A stretch of DNA of 64,000 nucleotides from Isochrysis galbana (lineage: Eukaryota; Haptophyta; Isochrysidales; Isochrysidaceae). The notes under the pieces are model-generated. The model searched no databases. It was not told the DNA's origin and was given only the letters and a program-made list of their open reading frames with translations. A program made the position numbers and the translations under genes. This document shows positions 18,627 through 29,312 of this stretch, piece after piece. Every line of letters starts with the position of its first letter. The first letter of the stretch is position 1. The DNA lies in assembly GCA_018136815.1 (NCBI GenBank), contig CM030937.1, forward strand, positions 1,033,053-1,097,052, given 5' to 3'.

Positions 18627-20433
18627 CTACATTGGATGGGCGGACATTTGGCTATCACTGTAGGCATGATTGAGTTTGCGCAACTTGGTCACTTTCTCGC
18701 CATAGCCCACGGCCTCGCCCGACAGGCCAAGGACCTTATCATCTTCCGAGGATAGATACGGCGTTGATGGAGTGAAGTACATCATGTACCTGCAGGGTGA
18801 GGACAACAGCACAAGAAAGACATTTGATCGACAGCTCGCACACCCCCGCGTTTGACCTCGCGCGGTCGACTTGGACGGAGGCGGTGGACGCATGGACTCG
18901 ACCGTGAGGGCTGCCACTCACATGTACGCCATCACATTGAGATGGGTCCCATCGGAGTATGCGATCCTTGGATCATGTGAGCCAACCCAATAGTAAGCCC
19001 GGACCTAAAGTGGTGGTAGCAAATAAGTGTGAACACATAAGTAGTGCAAGAAAGTTGGCACGCTCGACTGAGCGATGCAATGGCCCGATAGGGGGGAGCA
19101 AGGCCGCGAGCCAGCTGTGCGTGAGCGCTAGCGTCCAACAATGGGCATCGCCAGGGCTATGGATTTCTTGTGCGCACCCCGAGCTCGTCTCCCGCCTCCA
19201 AGCGTAGCAGCCCGGTGCTTGCGTTAACACAATGGCTCATTTGCACGAGGTATCCCGCCTCGTCTCCAGCGACGCCTGCACGGGTGCCGTAACGAGGATA
19301 CGAAGTGCATGCCACTTGACCATTCTTCACAAGCGAGATGTTGATCCCACCCGTGTGCAAGTGGCCGACAGCGAAAGCTACGTCGATGGCACCCGCAGAC
19401 GATGGGACACGGATAGAATAGTCGACCCGGTGCTCAGGATGAGTATCGTTGCGGTGGACCGCATAGAACTCCATGCAGGCGGGAGCGGTCAGCACGCCAA
19501 CCTGCACCGGAGTTAAGGCGTCCACTTCTCGTGTATACTTGATGGTGTAGCGAAGGGCATACTCTTGAGCAGGTGGAGCATTAGAAGCTGTTGGGCACGA
19601 CGTGATGCCCGCAAAATCGTCTTCACCGCAGCACCAGAAAGTGCCATTCTGGGCAGGCGTGCAGCCCTTGCTGGGTGCATAGTAACACTCATTGCACTCC
19701 TTAGTCGCCTTGGCAGTGTTGTCTCCCGCCAAGCCCTCAGTGCGAAGCAGATGGATGTTAGCTGCCCATCTTGTGTCAGGGGAGACTTGATATCCATATC
19801 CCGGAGGGATCGCGATCGAATTGTGGCGGGATTCCGCTCCTACACCGAACACATACTCAACCCCCTCCGGGCAGAGCCGATTCTTGTGGTTGTCTGCGAT
19901 GGCGACCCAGTGATGATCTGGGATAGGGGTGGGAAAGGGGTCATCTTGGGTCGCCAATGAATTGATCTGTTGGTCATATGGCGCGGAGCGCGCGCAGATC
20001 TTGGGTAGGGCACGAGGACGCTAGAAATTCCATGGCAAGCAATCACGCCGTCGACAAAGCACGCTGTGCTCTCGCTGCTCGCAGAAAGACCTGGGCACTA
20101 CGGCACAATGTCACCGTAGACTGCTGAAAGTGCGATCGGCGTATGAGTCTTGGCGTCAACTATGTCTCCAAAGAAAGAGGTGACGGTGTATGCGCCTTCG
20201 GGCATGACGAGCGGCGTGCGCTCGATGTCAGTGAAGATCATGTGCCCCGCCTCCAGCCGGATCGGGTTGGAGTAGTAGGTCTCACTCAGCTCGACCACAG
20301 GTAGCTGGCTTTGGGCGCTGAAGAGCTGTCGCGAGCTAGAATGGCGCAGGCTCCACGTGATCTGCGGCGCGCGATCTCGACCCCATCGAGCGGGCGCGCC
20401 CTCGACGAGCGCTACCATCGCGACCAGCATCAT
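18627..20433 (-). CDS. SURNod19-family secreted protein (stress up-regulated Nod19-like)
   Basis: Four exons by hand: 20433-20115, 19917-19178, 19004-18922 and 18789-18627 (1305 nt, 434 aa). The joins restore AVYDHHWVAI, DELGVRAYYWVG and VMAYMYMMYF. Family hallmarks in order are MPEGAYTVTSFFGDIVDA, HHW, YVFGVGAESRHNSIAIPPGYG, ECNECYY...FWCC, AVGHLHTGGINISL and DEAGYLVQMSHC. The hydrophobic start (MMLVAMVALVEGAPA) is a signal peptide, so the protein is probably secreted or vacuolar. Cysteines and N-glycosylation sites (NGT, NDT, NAS) fit this. The family is best known from plants, where its biochemical role is unclear. The stop at 18627 is the first in frame; I cannot exclude a further exon. 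Confidence 0.82.
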
Positions 20434-21386
20434 GGGACGAGCTGGGGGGGGCGAGCGCGGGCGGCTGCGAAGGCTAAGAGGAGCGGCTGGGGGGAGCAGG
20501 CCTTCTTTTGGTAGAGTATTGTAAACTCCACTCGTATGCAGATACGTTCAGCATATATGTAGAGACGTTTTAATAGGGTACTATGGCACTGGGAAGCTGG
20601 GAAGACCTGGGAACGAGCGGGGAGAGGAGAAGTAGAGAGGTCGCGGCCGCCCCGACGGCGGCACCGTCGCACACTCCATGGAATGATGCCAAATCAAGGC
20701 AAGCCGCCTCGTCCACGAATGCCCCCCCCCCTCCCCCCCCCCCTCTGCGTTGCTTTTCCCCGAAAGAGGTTTTCCCCCAGCGTGGCCTCGAGGAGAGGGC
20801 GTGCTGGGGGTGCGCGGGGTCGGTGCGTGCACTGCGTAGGGGACAAATATCGAGGGGAGGGGGCAATGCCCTCTCCCCCCGGTACCACTCGGACACCTGG
20901 CTTGTCAGGCATGGCGGGATTCCGGGACTGAAAAGTTGTGTCCGATTAGCTAGTGGGGTTGGCTAGGATAGAACATGAATAATCTAATTAATCATTTAAT
21001 TAATTAGGAGTTGGCGGCAGGAAGGGAGGGGAGCGGCGCGCGCTTCATGACCCTATCAACGATCAGTTTAATGATAGTTGAAGATATTGATATTGAAAAA
21101 TATGACGCGTAAAAGTAAACGTTGTAAATTTTAACTTCTAGTGACCAATGCCATTCCAATGCTCCAGTGTTGTAAAACGGAAACTACCGTGGACATTTGA
21201 TGGCTCAATCGAGTCCTGCCCCACTTTCGACGGAACGCGACCTTGGTAACCCAACTTAGAAATGTTTTCTGTTTCTGTGCATATGTATAGAGAATAAACC
21301 TCCATCCTCCATAACACACTGTGGTTGTAAGGGATCATGGACCCTGGGACACTTTACTGGACTTCAGATTAGTGCTACATAGAGAG
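20434..21386. other. Intergenic; ends with a transposon-like terminus
   Basis: It contains a C-rich tract (20720-20755). At about 21190-21244, GTGGACATTTGATGGCTCAATC...TTCGACGGAACGCGACCTT resembles 33280-33330. AT-rich sequence with TTAATTAATCATTTAATTAATTA lies at 20980-21006. No gene is supported. Confidence 0.5.
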
Positions 21387-22421
21387 TTAGACCACCATGT
21401 GCCTTTCATGGAGTTGGGCAAGTGCTGCGATGAGCTGCTCCTCGATTTCGCTATGTGCACCACTATTCGCCTGCTCAATCGTTCGAACATCGCATCCTGT
21501 GCATTCCACTATCTCCGTCGCATCACTAGTTATTGCACCAACCACAAGCTCCATCCCCGGCGAAGAGCGTGACACCAGCATCACCTTCTTTTTGTAGTCC
21601 TGAAGACGGTTCGCACAGACCACATCCACTCCATAGTTTCTTAGCGCAGTAGCAGCCTTGGCTACGAGAATATTCTCGTTCGTCTCTAGCTTGAATGTGA
21701 CCAACATCGCTTCAGGCGCCCAGCCATCCCCTGCCTTACCCCGGATTTCGTTTAGCACCTTGGGTACACTACGTAACGACAGCTCCAATCCATGTGTCCC
21801 GCCCTCAGACTGAATCTTGTGTGTAGACATCTCTTCATCCGGGATGTAAAAGTCAGACACGGCAGCAGCCAAGTACATCATGGCGCGACGGCCCGCCGGA
21901 GCGAGGGCGAGGGCAGCAGCCCGGAGCAGAAAAAGGTATTCAATCACGCTGGTAAAGGGCAGCGACAGTAGACGTGATGCTGACTGTGTGTACGAGTCAC
22001 CAGCTGCTCGCAGCTGCTTCGTCAACTGTCCATCTGGACTTGCCAGAGAGCCGAGGAGGGTTTCGGCAGACACTACGGGTGGGAGGAGCTGTCGCAAGAA
22101 GGGAAAGGCTGAACCAGAGCGGTGGAGAAAGATGACGGCGTACCCGCCCTCCAGGAAGCGCTCCACCGAGGCAGCACCGCGGTTGCCCGTGGAGAAGTTG
22201 TCGATGAATCGTACAGTGTTGCGCTCGAGCGGTACGGTGGTGCCTCCTGAGGTGACGAGCACAATGGGCCGGTCTGTATGAACAGCGATAAAGCAGCCCA
22301 TCCGCTCGCACGCCTCTTCCACCGACGCCGGCGCCTTCTGGGCGTACAGCTCGGCCGCCATCCCAGACGGACGCGAGCGCGACGCGGGCGTACGTCGCTC
22401 CCGCGCTTTTAGAGTTTTCAT
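21387..22421 (-). CDS. PPCS: Phosphopantothenate-cysteine ligase (eukaryotic PPCS type)
   Basis: 344 aa, single exon. It joins 4'-phosphopantothenate to cysteine, the second step of CoA synthesis from pantothenate, in the cytosol. The signature region is clear: VLVTSGGTTVPLERNTVRFIDNFSTGNRGAAS (nucleotide-binding loop), then GYAVIFLHRSGSAFPF. AAAVSDFYIP and K-I-Q-S precede MLVTFKLETNENIL, and VCANRL...KKKVMLV follows. Length and order match animal PPCS, a stand-alone ligase and not the bacterial CoaBC fusion. A second Met at 22361 (MAAELYAQKAP) is an equally plausible start. It is divergent from the ABCC gene, with 385 bp between starts. Confidence 0.92.
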   Translation of the reverse strand: MKTLKARERRTPASRSRPSGMAAELYAQKAPASVEEACERMGCFIAVHTDRPIVLVTSGGTTVPLERNTVRFIDNFSTGNRGAASVERFLEGGYAVIFLHRSGSAFPFLRQLLPPVVSAETLLGSLASPDGQLTKQLRAAGDSYTQSASRLLSLPFTSVIEYLFLLRAAALALAPAGRRAMMYLAAAVSDFYIPDEEMSTHKIQSEGGTHGLELSLRSVPKVLNEIRGKAGDGWAPEAMLVTFKLETNENILVAKAATALRNYGVDVVCANRLQDYKKKVMLVSRSSPGMELVVGAITSDATEIVECTGCDVRTIEQANSGAHSEIEEQLIAALAQLHERHMVV

Positions 22422-22806
22422 AATATACCGATGTTGATTTTCTTCCTGACTCGCTCCTCCCCGATTTAAAGTACAGGAGAGATACTCGTACTCGTACGCG
22501 CTGTCCCGCCGTCCCGTCTTCTTCCCGCTCCCCGCCCCCCCCCCGCCCCCCCCGCCCCCCTTCCCACCCCCCCGCGCGCCACCGCCCCCCCCTCCCCACG
22601 CCGCCCCCGAGACGCCTCCCTCTAAAGTTTCTCCCCTCTCTCCCCCTCTTCCCCGCCCACCCCTCTTGTTTTCTCTCTTTCTCTCTCACGCACCGCGCCT
22701 GACGCAGCGGCCCGCTGTCGATCTCCCCGCCTCACATTCTTTCCCCTTCGTGCGAACTTCCCCTTCTCTTGCCTTGCTCACTCCCGCCTCACCACTTGCA
22801 ACCGGG
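22422..22806. promoter_or_regulatory. Divergent intergenic region with C-rich tract
   Basis: The 385 bp between PPCS and ABCC hold an almost pure pyrimidine stretch (22500-22720, long C runs on plus) and CT repeats. A shared promoter is possible; no specific site is identified. Confidence 0.4.
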
Positions 22807-25800
22807 ATGGCGCTGCCACCCTTCTTCGACGGTGATCGTGTGCACGACCTCTACCTCAACATTGGGTTTCTACTTCTGCTCCTTCTCTTCCTCGTCGTCC
22901 TCATTACTCGCCTTCCCATGCTGCGGAGCACACCACCGCCCTCCCGCACGAGTGTCGCACTCAAAGCCATTTACATCACGGGAAGCCTACTGCTCTCGGC
23001 GGCATATGTGGCGGAGCTGCTGCTTGATCCAGACGCCAAGTCACAGCAAGTACCCGCTGGTGCCTCTCCCAATGGGGTGCGAGGGTTCTATCTTGGCTGT
23101 CTCTGCTGTGGTGCGCTCATGTGGCTGTGTTCCGCCGGGCTCTCGTTCGCAGAGGCGCGTAGCGGACGGCGTTCGGGCCGCTCACTCCGGCTCTGGATGA
23201 TGCTTGCGACTCTCCATGCAATCTTCCGCTTCGCATCCTGCGTCGATCTCGTCGCCACATCGGCCCTCTCGATTCACGACACACAAGTACTGGTACAATT
23301 GACGTCTTTCGTCATTGCCCTAGTCATCGGCATGTGTGCCCTCTGCGAGCCAGATTCTCCATCGGACGACGCCTACGTAAGCCGCGCTTCGTTCCGTTCA
23401 TTCACAGGCTCGGTCTCGGGAGACGTATTCTCATCTCTCAATTCACGCCTTCTCACTGCGGAAGAGTTAGTGTCGCCTGGTGCTGATACGACAGCGCAGC
23501 CTCCCATCATCCAGAACACGGAAGCCACGGCATCCTACTGGTCTCGCTGGACCTTCTCATGGCTCGGGGGCATCTTACGCCTAGGATCACGCCGAGCACT
23601 CGAGCAGACTGACCTTTACGACCTCCAGGTTGAGGATGCGACCGCATACAACTCGGCCAAGCTGGCCGCAGCGTGGAAGCGTGAACAAATACGCCGGCCA
23701 GGCAAGGGTATCTTCCTGCGTGCGTTTCACTCCGCGTATGGGCGCTATTTCTGGGAGACAGGTTTGTTCCAGGTGGTCAACACGACGCTCATGTTCGCTA
23801 ACCCCATCCTCATCAACACGCTCGTCAAGTATCTGTCTGGCGAGGTTAAACTCTCGGCCACCGCCGCGATTGTGTGCGCCATCTCCATGTTCCTGGCCAA
23901 TTCAGTCAAGTCTCTGGCGCTTGGGCAGTACTTTTTCCGTGGCTTTCGCCTTGGCTTGCGCTCCAAGTGTGCAACTGGGCAGCTCGTGTTTGAGAAGGCG
24001 CTCGCCCTGGCTCACGAGGAGCGCAATGCATTTGGCACTGGCGCAATCGTTTCTTACATGCAAATTGATGCAGGCAGGCTGAGCGACGCGCTGCCATACC
24101 TGCACTTACTTTGGTCTGGCCCCGCGACGCTGATCGTGGCCACGGTGATGCTCTGTCAATTTCTTGGCCCTTCTGGGCTTGCGGGCATTTTCATCATGAT
24201 CTTCTCTATGCCTCTCAACTCCTTCCTCGCGCGGAAGATGGGTGAATACACGCGGAAGACGATGGCCCTGCGCGATAAGCGCGTGAAGTTCACCTCGGAG
24301 CTACTTCAAGGCGTCCGTCTGCTGAAGCTGTTCGCCTGGGAAGGGTCGCTCCTTGGTCAGCTCGGGGAGAAGAGGACTGCGGAGCTCAAGCAAGTTCGCA
24401 ATAATCTGCTGCTGGGCGGCGTGATGAGCTTTTTCTTCACCGCCGTGCCCATCTTCGTCACGCTGGCCACATTCTTGGTCTATTCTGCATTGGGTAACAC
24501 GCTCACAGCAGCCACTGCCTTCACATCGCTATCTTTGTTCAACATCATCCGCTTTCCGTTGCTTGTTGTTCCTCTCATGATCGCGCGCGTCATCAACCTG
24601 AACGTTATCAACGGTCGCCTGTCCAAATTCTTGAACGCGAGGACGCGTGAGGCTGTCGACTTGGACGCCCTTCCGCCTACGAATGCTTCCGGCATTGAAG
24701 AGGGTGCCGCCCTTCGGATGGAGGGGGCATACTTTTCGCGCCTCGCCGCGCCGCAAGGCGCTCCCGCAATCGAATTGCACAACGCCGCTTTCAGGTGGCC
24801 GGAGACGAAGCTCGAGAAAGAGAAGAAGAAGGAAGGAGGAAGTTCGTCATCGGGCAAGTCTCGGAGCCGCGCCGCTCGCGCACTTGCCGAGCAGGATGCG
24901 GCGGCAGAAGCGGCGGCGGCTGAGGCCCGACCCCCGACTGTCAGCAACCTCAACCTTACACTGCCAAGTGGCAGCCTCACTGCCGTGATTGGGCCTGTCG
25001 GCTCGGGCAAGTCGTCTCTGCTTGTCGGCATCTTGGGGGACATGCCACGCATGTGTGGCCGCGTTGTTGTTCGAGGCGAGGTCGTCTACTGCGCACAGGA
25101 GCCATGGATTCAAAACCTTACGCTCAAAGAAAATGTCCTTTTCGGCCGGCCTGTCGACGAGGCTCTCTATGCGGAGGTCATCTCTGCTTGTGCACTTGCG
25201 GCTGACTTGGAGCAGCTTCCCGCTGGTGACCAGACCGAAATCGGCGAGCGCGGCATCAACTTGTCCGGCGGGCAGAAGGCACGCATTGCCTTGGCACGTG
25301 CGTGCTACTCGGCGGGATCAACCACGGCAGCGACCGTCCTCTTGGATGACGTCCTTGCCGCTGTTGACGCGGAGGTAGGTGCTCATTTGATGCGCGAGTG
25401 CATCGTGGGCTTGCTCGGTAAGTGGAAGTGCACCACCGTGATGGTGACGCACCACCTGCATTACGCGCTCGTCGCGGATCACGTGGTTCGCCTGGCATGC
25501 GGTGGGCTCATTGAAAAGCAGGGGCCGCCCGCCGCCTTTCCCGACCTCGGTTCCTCGCCCGTTCCTAGCCCCGCCTTGACCCGCCGTGATGAGACTGCTA
25601 GTAAAGATAGCACGTCGGGCGCCAAGACGACAGTCGCACGTAGTGGGATGCGGGGGAGCGCCGCCCCGGAAGATGCTGCCGCGCCAAATGGGAGCAGCAG
25701 CCGCGCCCGGAAGGAGACATCGAACCGGTCTAATGGCAAGATCATGACAGCAGAGGATCGCGAGCGGGGTGTCGTTGCCGTCAGCCTGTGGATCCGATAT

Positions 25801-27528
25801 GCAGCGGCACTAGGCTACGTGTCGATGAGCTTTCTTATCGCCATCTACTCGCTCTCACAAGTCTTCACTTACGGTTCCTCGTGGTGGCTGACTCAGTGGG
25901 CCGCCGACACATTCCCCCAACAGTCGCACGGGCAGCCGTGGTTCTATATGGCCATCTACGCAGCTGCGTCCATGATCGCCGCCGCGCTCATCCTCGTGCG
26001 CGCTGTGGTGCTGTCGCTTGCATCGATCCGCGCTGCCCGGAGGATTCAAGCGGAGGCGATCGAGGCCGTCTTCAGGGCTCCCATCTCCTTTTTCGACACG
26101 ACTCCATTGGGCCGGATCGTCAATCGCTTCTCGGGCGACGTTGAGAAGGTGGACGTGCAGATTTCCGGCCAGTTCATGCAGCTCTTCCTCAACTTGTTCT
26201 CACTCATTGGCACCATCGTGGTCCTCGCCCTTTCTTCCGCTTTTGTCCTCATCTCCTTGCTACCTCTTTCCATCATCTACGTCTTCTGCGCTAAGTTCTA
26301 TCGTGCCTCGTCGCGCGAGCTGCAGCGGCTGGAGTCCATCTCGCGCTCGCCAATCTACACTGCGTTTAGCGAGGCTCTTAATGGCGCCACGACCATCTCA
26401 GCAATGCGTGCTGCGCCACGCTTCGCCGCGGCGAGTGTCCACCGCTTCGATGTTAATACGCGCGCTGCCTTCATCTCGTTTGGCGCCAACCGCTGGCTCT
26501 CGGTGCGGCTTGAGTTCCTCTCGAACGTGCTGTTGGCTCTGACTGCCCTTCTCGCCGTTGGAACCTACCTGGCGGCAGGTGGCTCTGGCGGTCGCGCTTC
26601 GGCCGGCCTTGCTGGTCTTGCGCTGTCGTATGCACCTGGCATGACTGACACTCTGAATAATATGCTGCGTAACTTCACAACTCTCGAGACTATGATGGTG
26701 GCTGTCGAACGGCTCTACCAGTACTCGAAGCTCGAGCCCGACGAACCCGTCGTCAAAGAGACGCGTCAGCACGCACCATTGAGCTGGCCCGCCGAGGGCG
26801 GCATCGTCTTTTCGCACGTGCGGATGGGCTACCGCCCTGGCTTGCCCGACGTATTGAGCGATTTGAATTTGACCATTCGCCCCTCGGAGAAGGTTGGAAT
26901 CGTGGGCCGTACCGGCGCCGGAAAGTCCTCGATTCTTGTGGCGCTCTTCCGCATGGGTGAAATCCGTGAAGGTACCATTACCATCGACGGTATCGACACG
27001 GCAACGTTGCCGCTTAGCGAGCTTCGCTCACGGCTCGCCATTATACCGCAGGATCCAGTGCTCTTTACAGGGACCCTGCGCATGAATCTTGACCCTTTCG
27101 ACGAGCGCACCGACGCCGAGCTGTGGGCCGCCCTAGACGCGTGTTCCATTGGCGCTCCGATGCGTGAGCATCCCGAAGGTCTGCTCAAGCCCATCGATGA
27201 GCGAGGTGGCAACCTATCGATGGGCCAACGCCAGTTGGTGTGCATGGCGCGCGCACTGCTCAAACGCTCACGCATCCTCGTTCTCGACGAGGCGACAGCA
27301 TCAGTCGATCTCGCCACGGATGAGCTTATCCAGACCGCACTTCGGAACGAGATGAGTGACGCCACCGTCATCACGATTGCGCATCGGCTGGACACCATCA
27401 TGCAAGGCGACCGCGTAGTCGTTATGCACGCCGGACAGGCTGTGGAAAGCGGCCCGCCCTTGGAGCTCCGTGACAAGCCGGGTTCACGCTTTGGAGAGCT
27501 GTGGAATGCGCGCGCCAATGCGCAATAG
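22807..27528 (+). CDS. ABCC/MRP-type full ABC transporter
   Basis: 1573 aa from the ATG at 22807, single exon. Residues about 15-180 hold five hydrophobic helices (a TMD0 as in long MRPs), followed by L0 and TMD1. NBD1 has Walker A GPVGSGKSS at 729, signature LSGGQ at 819 and Walker B VLLDDVLAAVD. Asp replaces the catalytic Glu, as is normal for the degenerate ABCC NBD1 site. TMD2 is followed by NBD2, with Walker A GRTGAGKSS at 1367, signature LSMGQ at 1470 and intact LVLDEATASVD at about 1492. An A/K/E-rich insertion (about 680-710) precedes NBD1. It is expected to export amphipathic anions or glutathione conjugates across the plasma or vacuolar membrane; the substrate is unknown. Its 3' end is partly duplicated just downstream. 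Confidence 0.93.
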   Translation: MALPPFFDGDRVHDLYLNIGFLLLLLLFLVVLITRLPMLRSTPPPSRTSVALKAIYITGSLLLSAAYVAELLLDPDAKSQQVPAGASPNGVRGFYLGCLCCGALMWLCSAGLSFAEARSGRRSGRSLRLWMMLATLHAIFRFASCVDLVATSALSIHDTQVLVQLTSFVIALVIGMCALCEPDSPSDDAYVSRASFRSFTGSVSGDVFSSLNSRLLTAEELVSPGADTTAQPPIIQNTEATASYWSRWTFSWLGGILRLGSRRALEQTDLYDLQVEDATAYNSAKLAAAWKREQIRRPGKGIFLRAFHSAYGRYFWETGLFQVVNTTLMFANPILINTLVKYLSGEVKLSATAAIVCAISMFLANSVKSLALGQYFFRGFRLGLRSKCATGQLVFEKALALAHEERNAFGTGAIVSYMQIDAGRLSDALPYLHLLWSGPATLIVATVMLCQFLGPSGLAGIFIMIFSMPLNSFLARKMGEYTRKTMALRDKRVKFTSELLQGVRLLKLFAWEGSLLGQLGEKRTAELKQVRNNLLLGGVMSFFFTAVPIFVTLATFLVYSALGNTLTAATAFTSLSLFNIIRFPLLVVPLMIARVINLNVINGRLSKFLNARTREAVDLDALPPTNASGIEEGAALRMEGAYFSRLAAPQGAPAIELHNAAFRWPETKLEKEKKKEGGSSSSGKSRSRAARALAEQDAAAEAAAAEARPPTVSNLNLTLPSGSLTAVIGPVGSGKSSLLVGILGDMPRMCGRVVVRGEVVYCAQEPWIQNLTLKENVLFGRPVDEALYAEVISACALAADLEQLPAGDQTEIGERGINLSGGQKARIALARACYSAGSTTAATVLLDDVLAAVDAEVGAHLMRECIVGLLGKWKCTTVMVTHHLHYALVADHVVRLACGGLIEKQGPPAAFPDLGSSPVPSPALTRRDETASKDSTSGAKTTVARSGMRGSAAPEDAAAPNGSSSRARKETSNRSNGKIMTAEDRERGVVAVSLWIRYAAALGYVSMSFLIAIYSLSQVFTYGSSWWLTQWAADTFPQQSHGQPWFYMAIYAAASMIAAALILVRAVVLSLASIRAARRIQAEAIEAVFRAPISFFDTTPLGRIVNRFSGDVEKVDVQISGQFMQLFLNLFSLIGTIVVLALSSAFVLISLLPLSIIYVFCAKFYRASSRELQRLESISRSPIYTAFSEALNGATTISAMRAAPRFAAASVHRFDVNTRAAFISFGANRWLSVRLEFLSNVLLALTALLAVGTYLAAGGSGGRASAGLAGLALSYAPGMTDTLNNMLRNFTTLETMMVAVERLYQYSKLEPDEPVVKETRQHAPLSWPAEGGIVFSHVRMGYRPGLPDVLSDLNLTIRPSEKVGIVGRTGAGKSSILVALFRMGEIREGTITIDGIDTATLPLSELRSRLAIIPQDPVLFTGTLRMNLDPFDERTDAELWAALDACSIGAPMREHPEGLLKPIDERGGNLSMGQRQLVCMARALLKRSRILVLDEATASVDLATDELIQTALRNEMSDATVITIAHRLDTIMQGDRVVVMHAGQAVESGPPLELRDKPGSRFGELWNARANAQ

Positions 27529-27744
27529 TTCGACATTCGACGCATCTTTTGGCAACTTCGCCAGCATTCAACTTGAATTCGGCTTGTTTAGGCTCAAGTT
27601 GTGGCCCGGAAAGCGGCCCGCCCTTGGAGCTGCGCGATAAGCCGGGTTCGCACTTATGCTCAATAGTTTGACATTCGACGCATCTTTTGGCAAGTTCGCC
27701 AGTATCCGACTTAGACTCGGCCAGTTTTGGCTCAAGTTATGGCG
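27444..27744 (+). repeat. Tandem duplication of the ABCC 3' end
   Basis: 27444-27606 (last codons plus 3' flank) is repeated at 27608-27744. Shared blocks are GGAAAGCGGCCCGCCCTTGG, GACATTCGACGCATCTTTTGGCAA and GGCTCAAGTT. The second copy has an internal deletion where codons for LWNARANAQ would be. It is not a gene; it may supply an alternative 3' end. Confidence 0.9.
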
Positions 27745-28184
27745 CGCCATTGCGGAGTGTGCATCGCCACGTAGGCGCATTCCTGCTCTAGAGTTGATAG
27801 ATCATTGCTGCTCTTGGCGATTTCCAGCGTGACGCTGCAAGGCTTTCTCCGAGCTTAGGGCCGATTATTACCATATTGCTGACGCCAGTAGTCGGCACGC
27901 CATGCGTGCTCAACGGAAAATGGAATCAGAGCTGTTTGTTCGTCGACTTCCCTCGCTCCGGTCTCGTTGCCTCATGAGTATTTTCTAGATTGGCGCCGTT
28001 AGGTGGTTGGCGTTTGTTATGATTCCCAATGCCACTTCGGGCGTGGCTCTTCCCTGCGCCACCAACCCTGATGGCGATATGCATGCTATGCATTGTCCTC
28101 TACAGGCGTTTTGGTTGTGCGCGTGAATTTTACGTTTATGCAGTGAATAATGAACGGACGCCCTTGTATTTCATCTTGGGCCTC
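27745..28184. other. Intergenic, nothing recognised
   Basis: About 440 bases of mixed composition without open frames, repeats or motifs I can support. Confidence 0.5.
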
Positions 28185-28553
28185 AACTATGTTTATGCAG
28201 TACTTGGTTCACTCATGGGGGGGCACGAGCTCCACCCCTCTCCATCCCTCCCCTGCTGTGTGAGAGGAACGACTCACCCTCCTGACATGCCTCATCATGG
28301 CATGCAGGCACAGCACACCACTGACCATGATGCGTGATGCTCCCAGGCAGGCACGCCTGGATCGCACGCCGTGGCCCTCGCTTGCCAGCCCATCGCCCCC
28401 CTCCCCCCCCCTCCCGGTCGACAGGTAGACAAGTGCAGCGTGGCGGCCGTAGCAGGCCTGGAGAGCCAGCGACCAGCGAGGGAGAGGCCGGGGTAGGGAA
28501 GTAGGGAAGCTAGGGCCCAGACCCAGCCTCCTCTGCCCCAGAGCTGGCGTTGC
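28185..28553 (+). mobile_element. Old, diverged family B copy
   Basis: It begins AACTATGTTTATGCAGTACTTGGTTCACTCATGGGGGGG, a mutated family B terminus, and retains the hairpin region and the GTCGACAGGTAGACA core. It is cut off where the younger copy inserted. Confidence 0.65.
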
Positions 28554-29278
28554 ATCTCTTTCCCCCTTCTTTGAACTAAGTTTATATTTGGTTGACCCAT
28601 GGGGGGGCACGAGCCCCCCCCTCTCTCCACTCCTCCCCTGCCATGGGGGAGGAACCACCCATCCTCCTGGCACGCCTGATGGCTTGCCAGGAGGCCACTG
28701 CCCTACTGACCCACTCCCTTCCCCACAGGCTCGCCCCATTCGCCCATCCTGGCCCCTCGTGACCAGCCCATCGCTCCAACCCCCCCTCCCCCCCTGGTCG
28801 ACAGGCAGACAGGTGCAGATTGGGGGCCCCAGAGGCTCAGGAGCGCCAGCGAGGGAGAGGCAGGGGAGGCCAGGGCCCAGCCTCAGCCTCCTCTGCCCCC
28901 AGAGCTGGCCTCCAGGAGCCTCCAGGGGTCGCCAGGGGCAGCTGCAGGCCTGCCGCAGGCGCGCCATCGCGCGTGCCTGCAGGAGAGGGGAGAGAGAGCG
29001 CGGAGAAGGGGGTGGGCGGAGCGAGAGCTCCGCTCACCGGAAAATAGGTAAGTCCCGCACCTGTTTATTGTTTACAGGATAAGCCCTTCACCCGCACCAT
29101 ATCTAAGCCCTTCACCCCTATCCCCCTAGTAGTGCACGGGGGGAGTCGCCTTATGGCGGGGGGAGAAGGGCCGGGGGAGTGGGGGTGTAGAAAGTTTTCC
29201 TACGTGAGTAGAAAGTAGAGGGTCTACGGCCGCGTGTGCGGTGAGACTATTAAAAGGTTTAATCTCTCCCCCTTCTTT
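28554..29278 (+). mobile_element. Family B element with 17-19 bp target duplication
   Basis: The element is 28573-29261 (about 689 bp), from (G)AACTAAGTTTATATTTGG to GACTATTAAAAGGTTTA. The flanks ATCTCTTTCCCCCTTCTTT (28554-28572) and ATCTCTCCCCCTTCTTT (29262-29278) are a direct duplication differing by 2 nt. The interior is a chain of GC-rich hairpins, including CCTCCTGGCA...TGCCAGGAGG. The ATCTAAGCCC/GTAGTGCACGGGGGG end module follows. Confidence 0.85.
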
Positions 29279-29312
29279 CTTCTTTCTCTCGTACCTGCTC
29301 TCTAATTCGTTA

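Noticed and set aside
18106..18663. 185-codon frame as a gene
   Set aside because: It starts in a diverged repeat, has no domain and no supporting splice structure.
28220..28967. Long frames on both strands inside family B copies (also at 43091-43756, 44398-45270, 51650-52270)
   Set aside because: Frames stay open because of GC-rich composition, their products are not conserved between copies in one frame, and the sequence is better explained by hairpin repeats.
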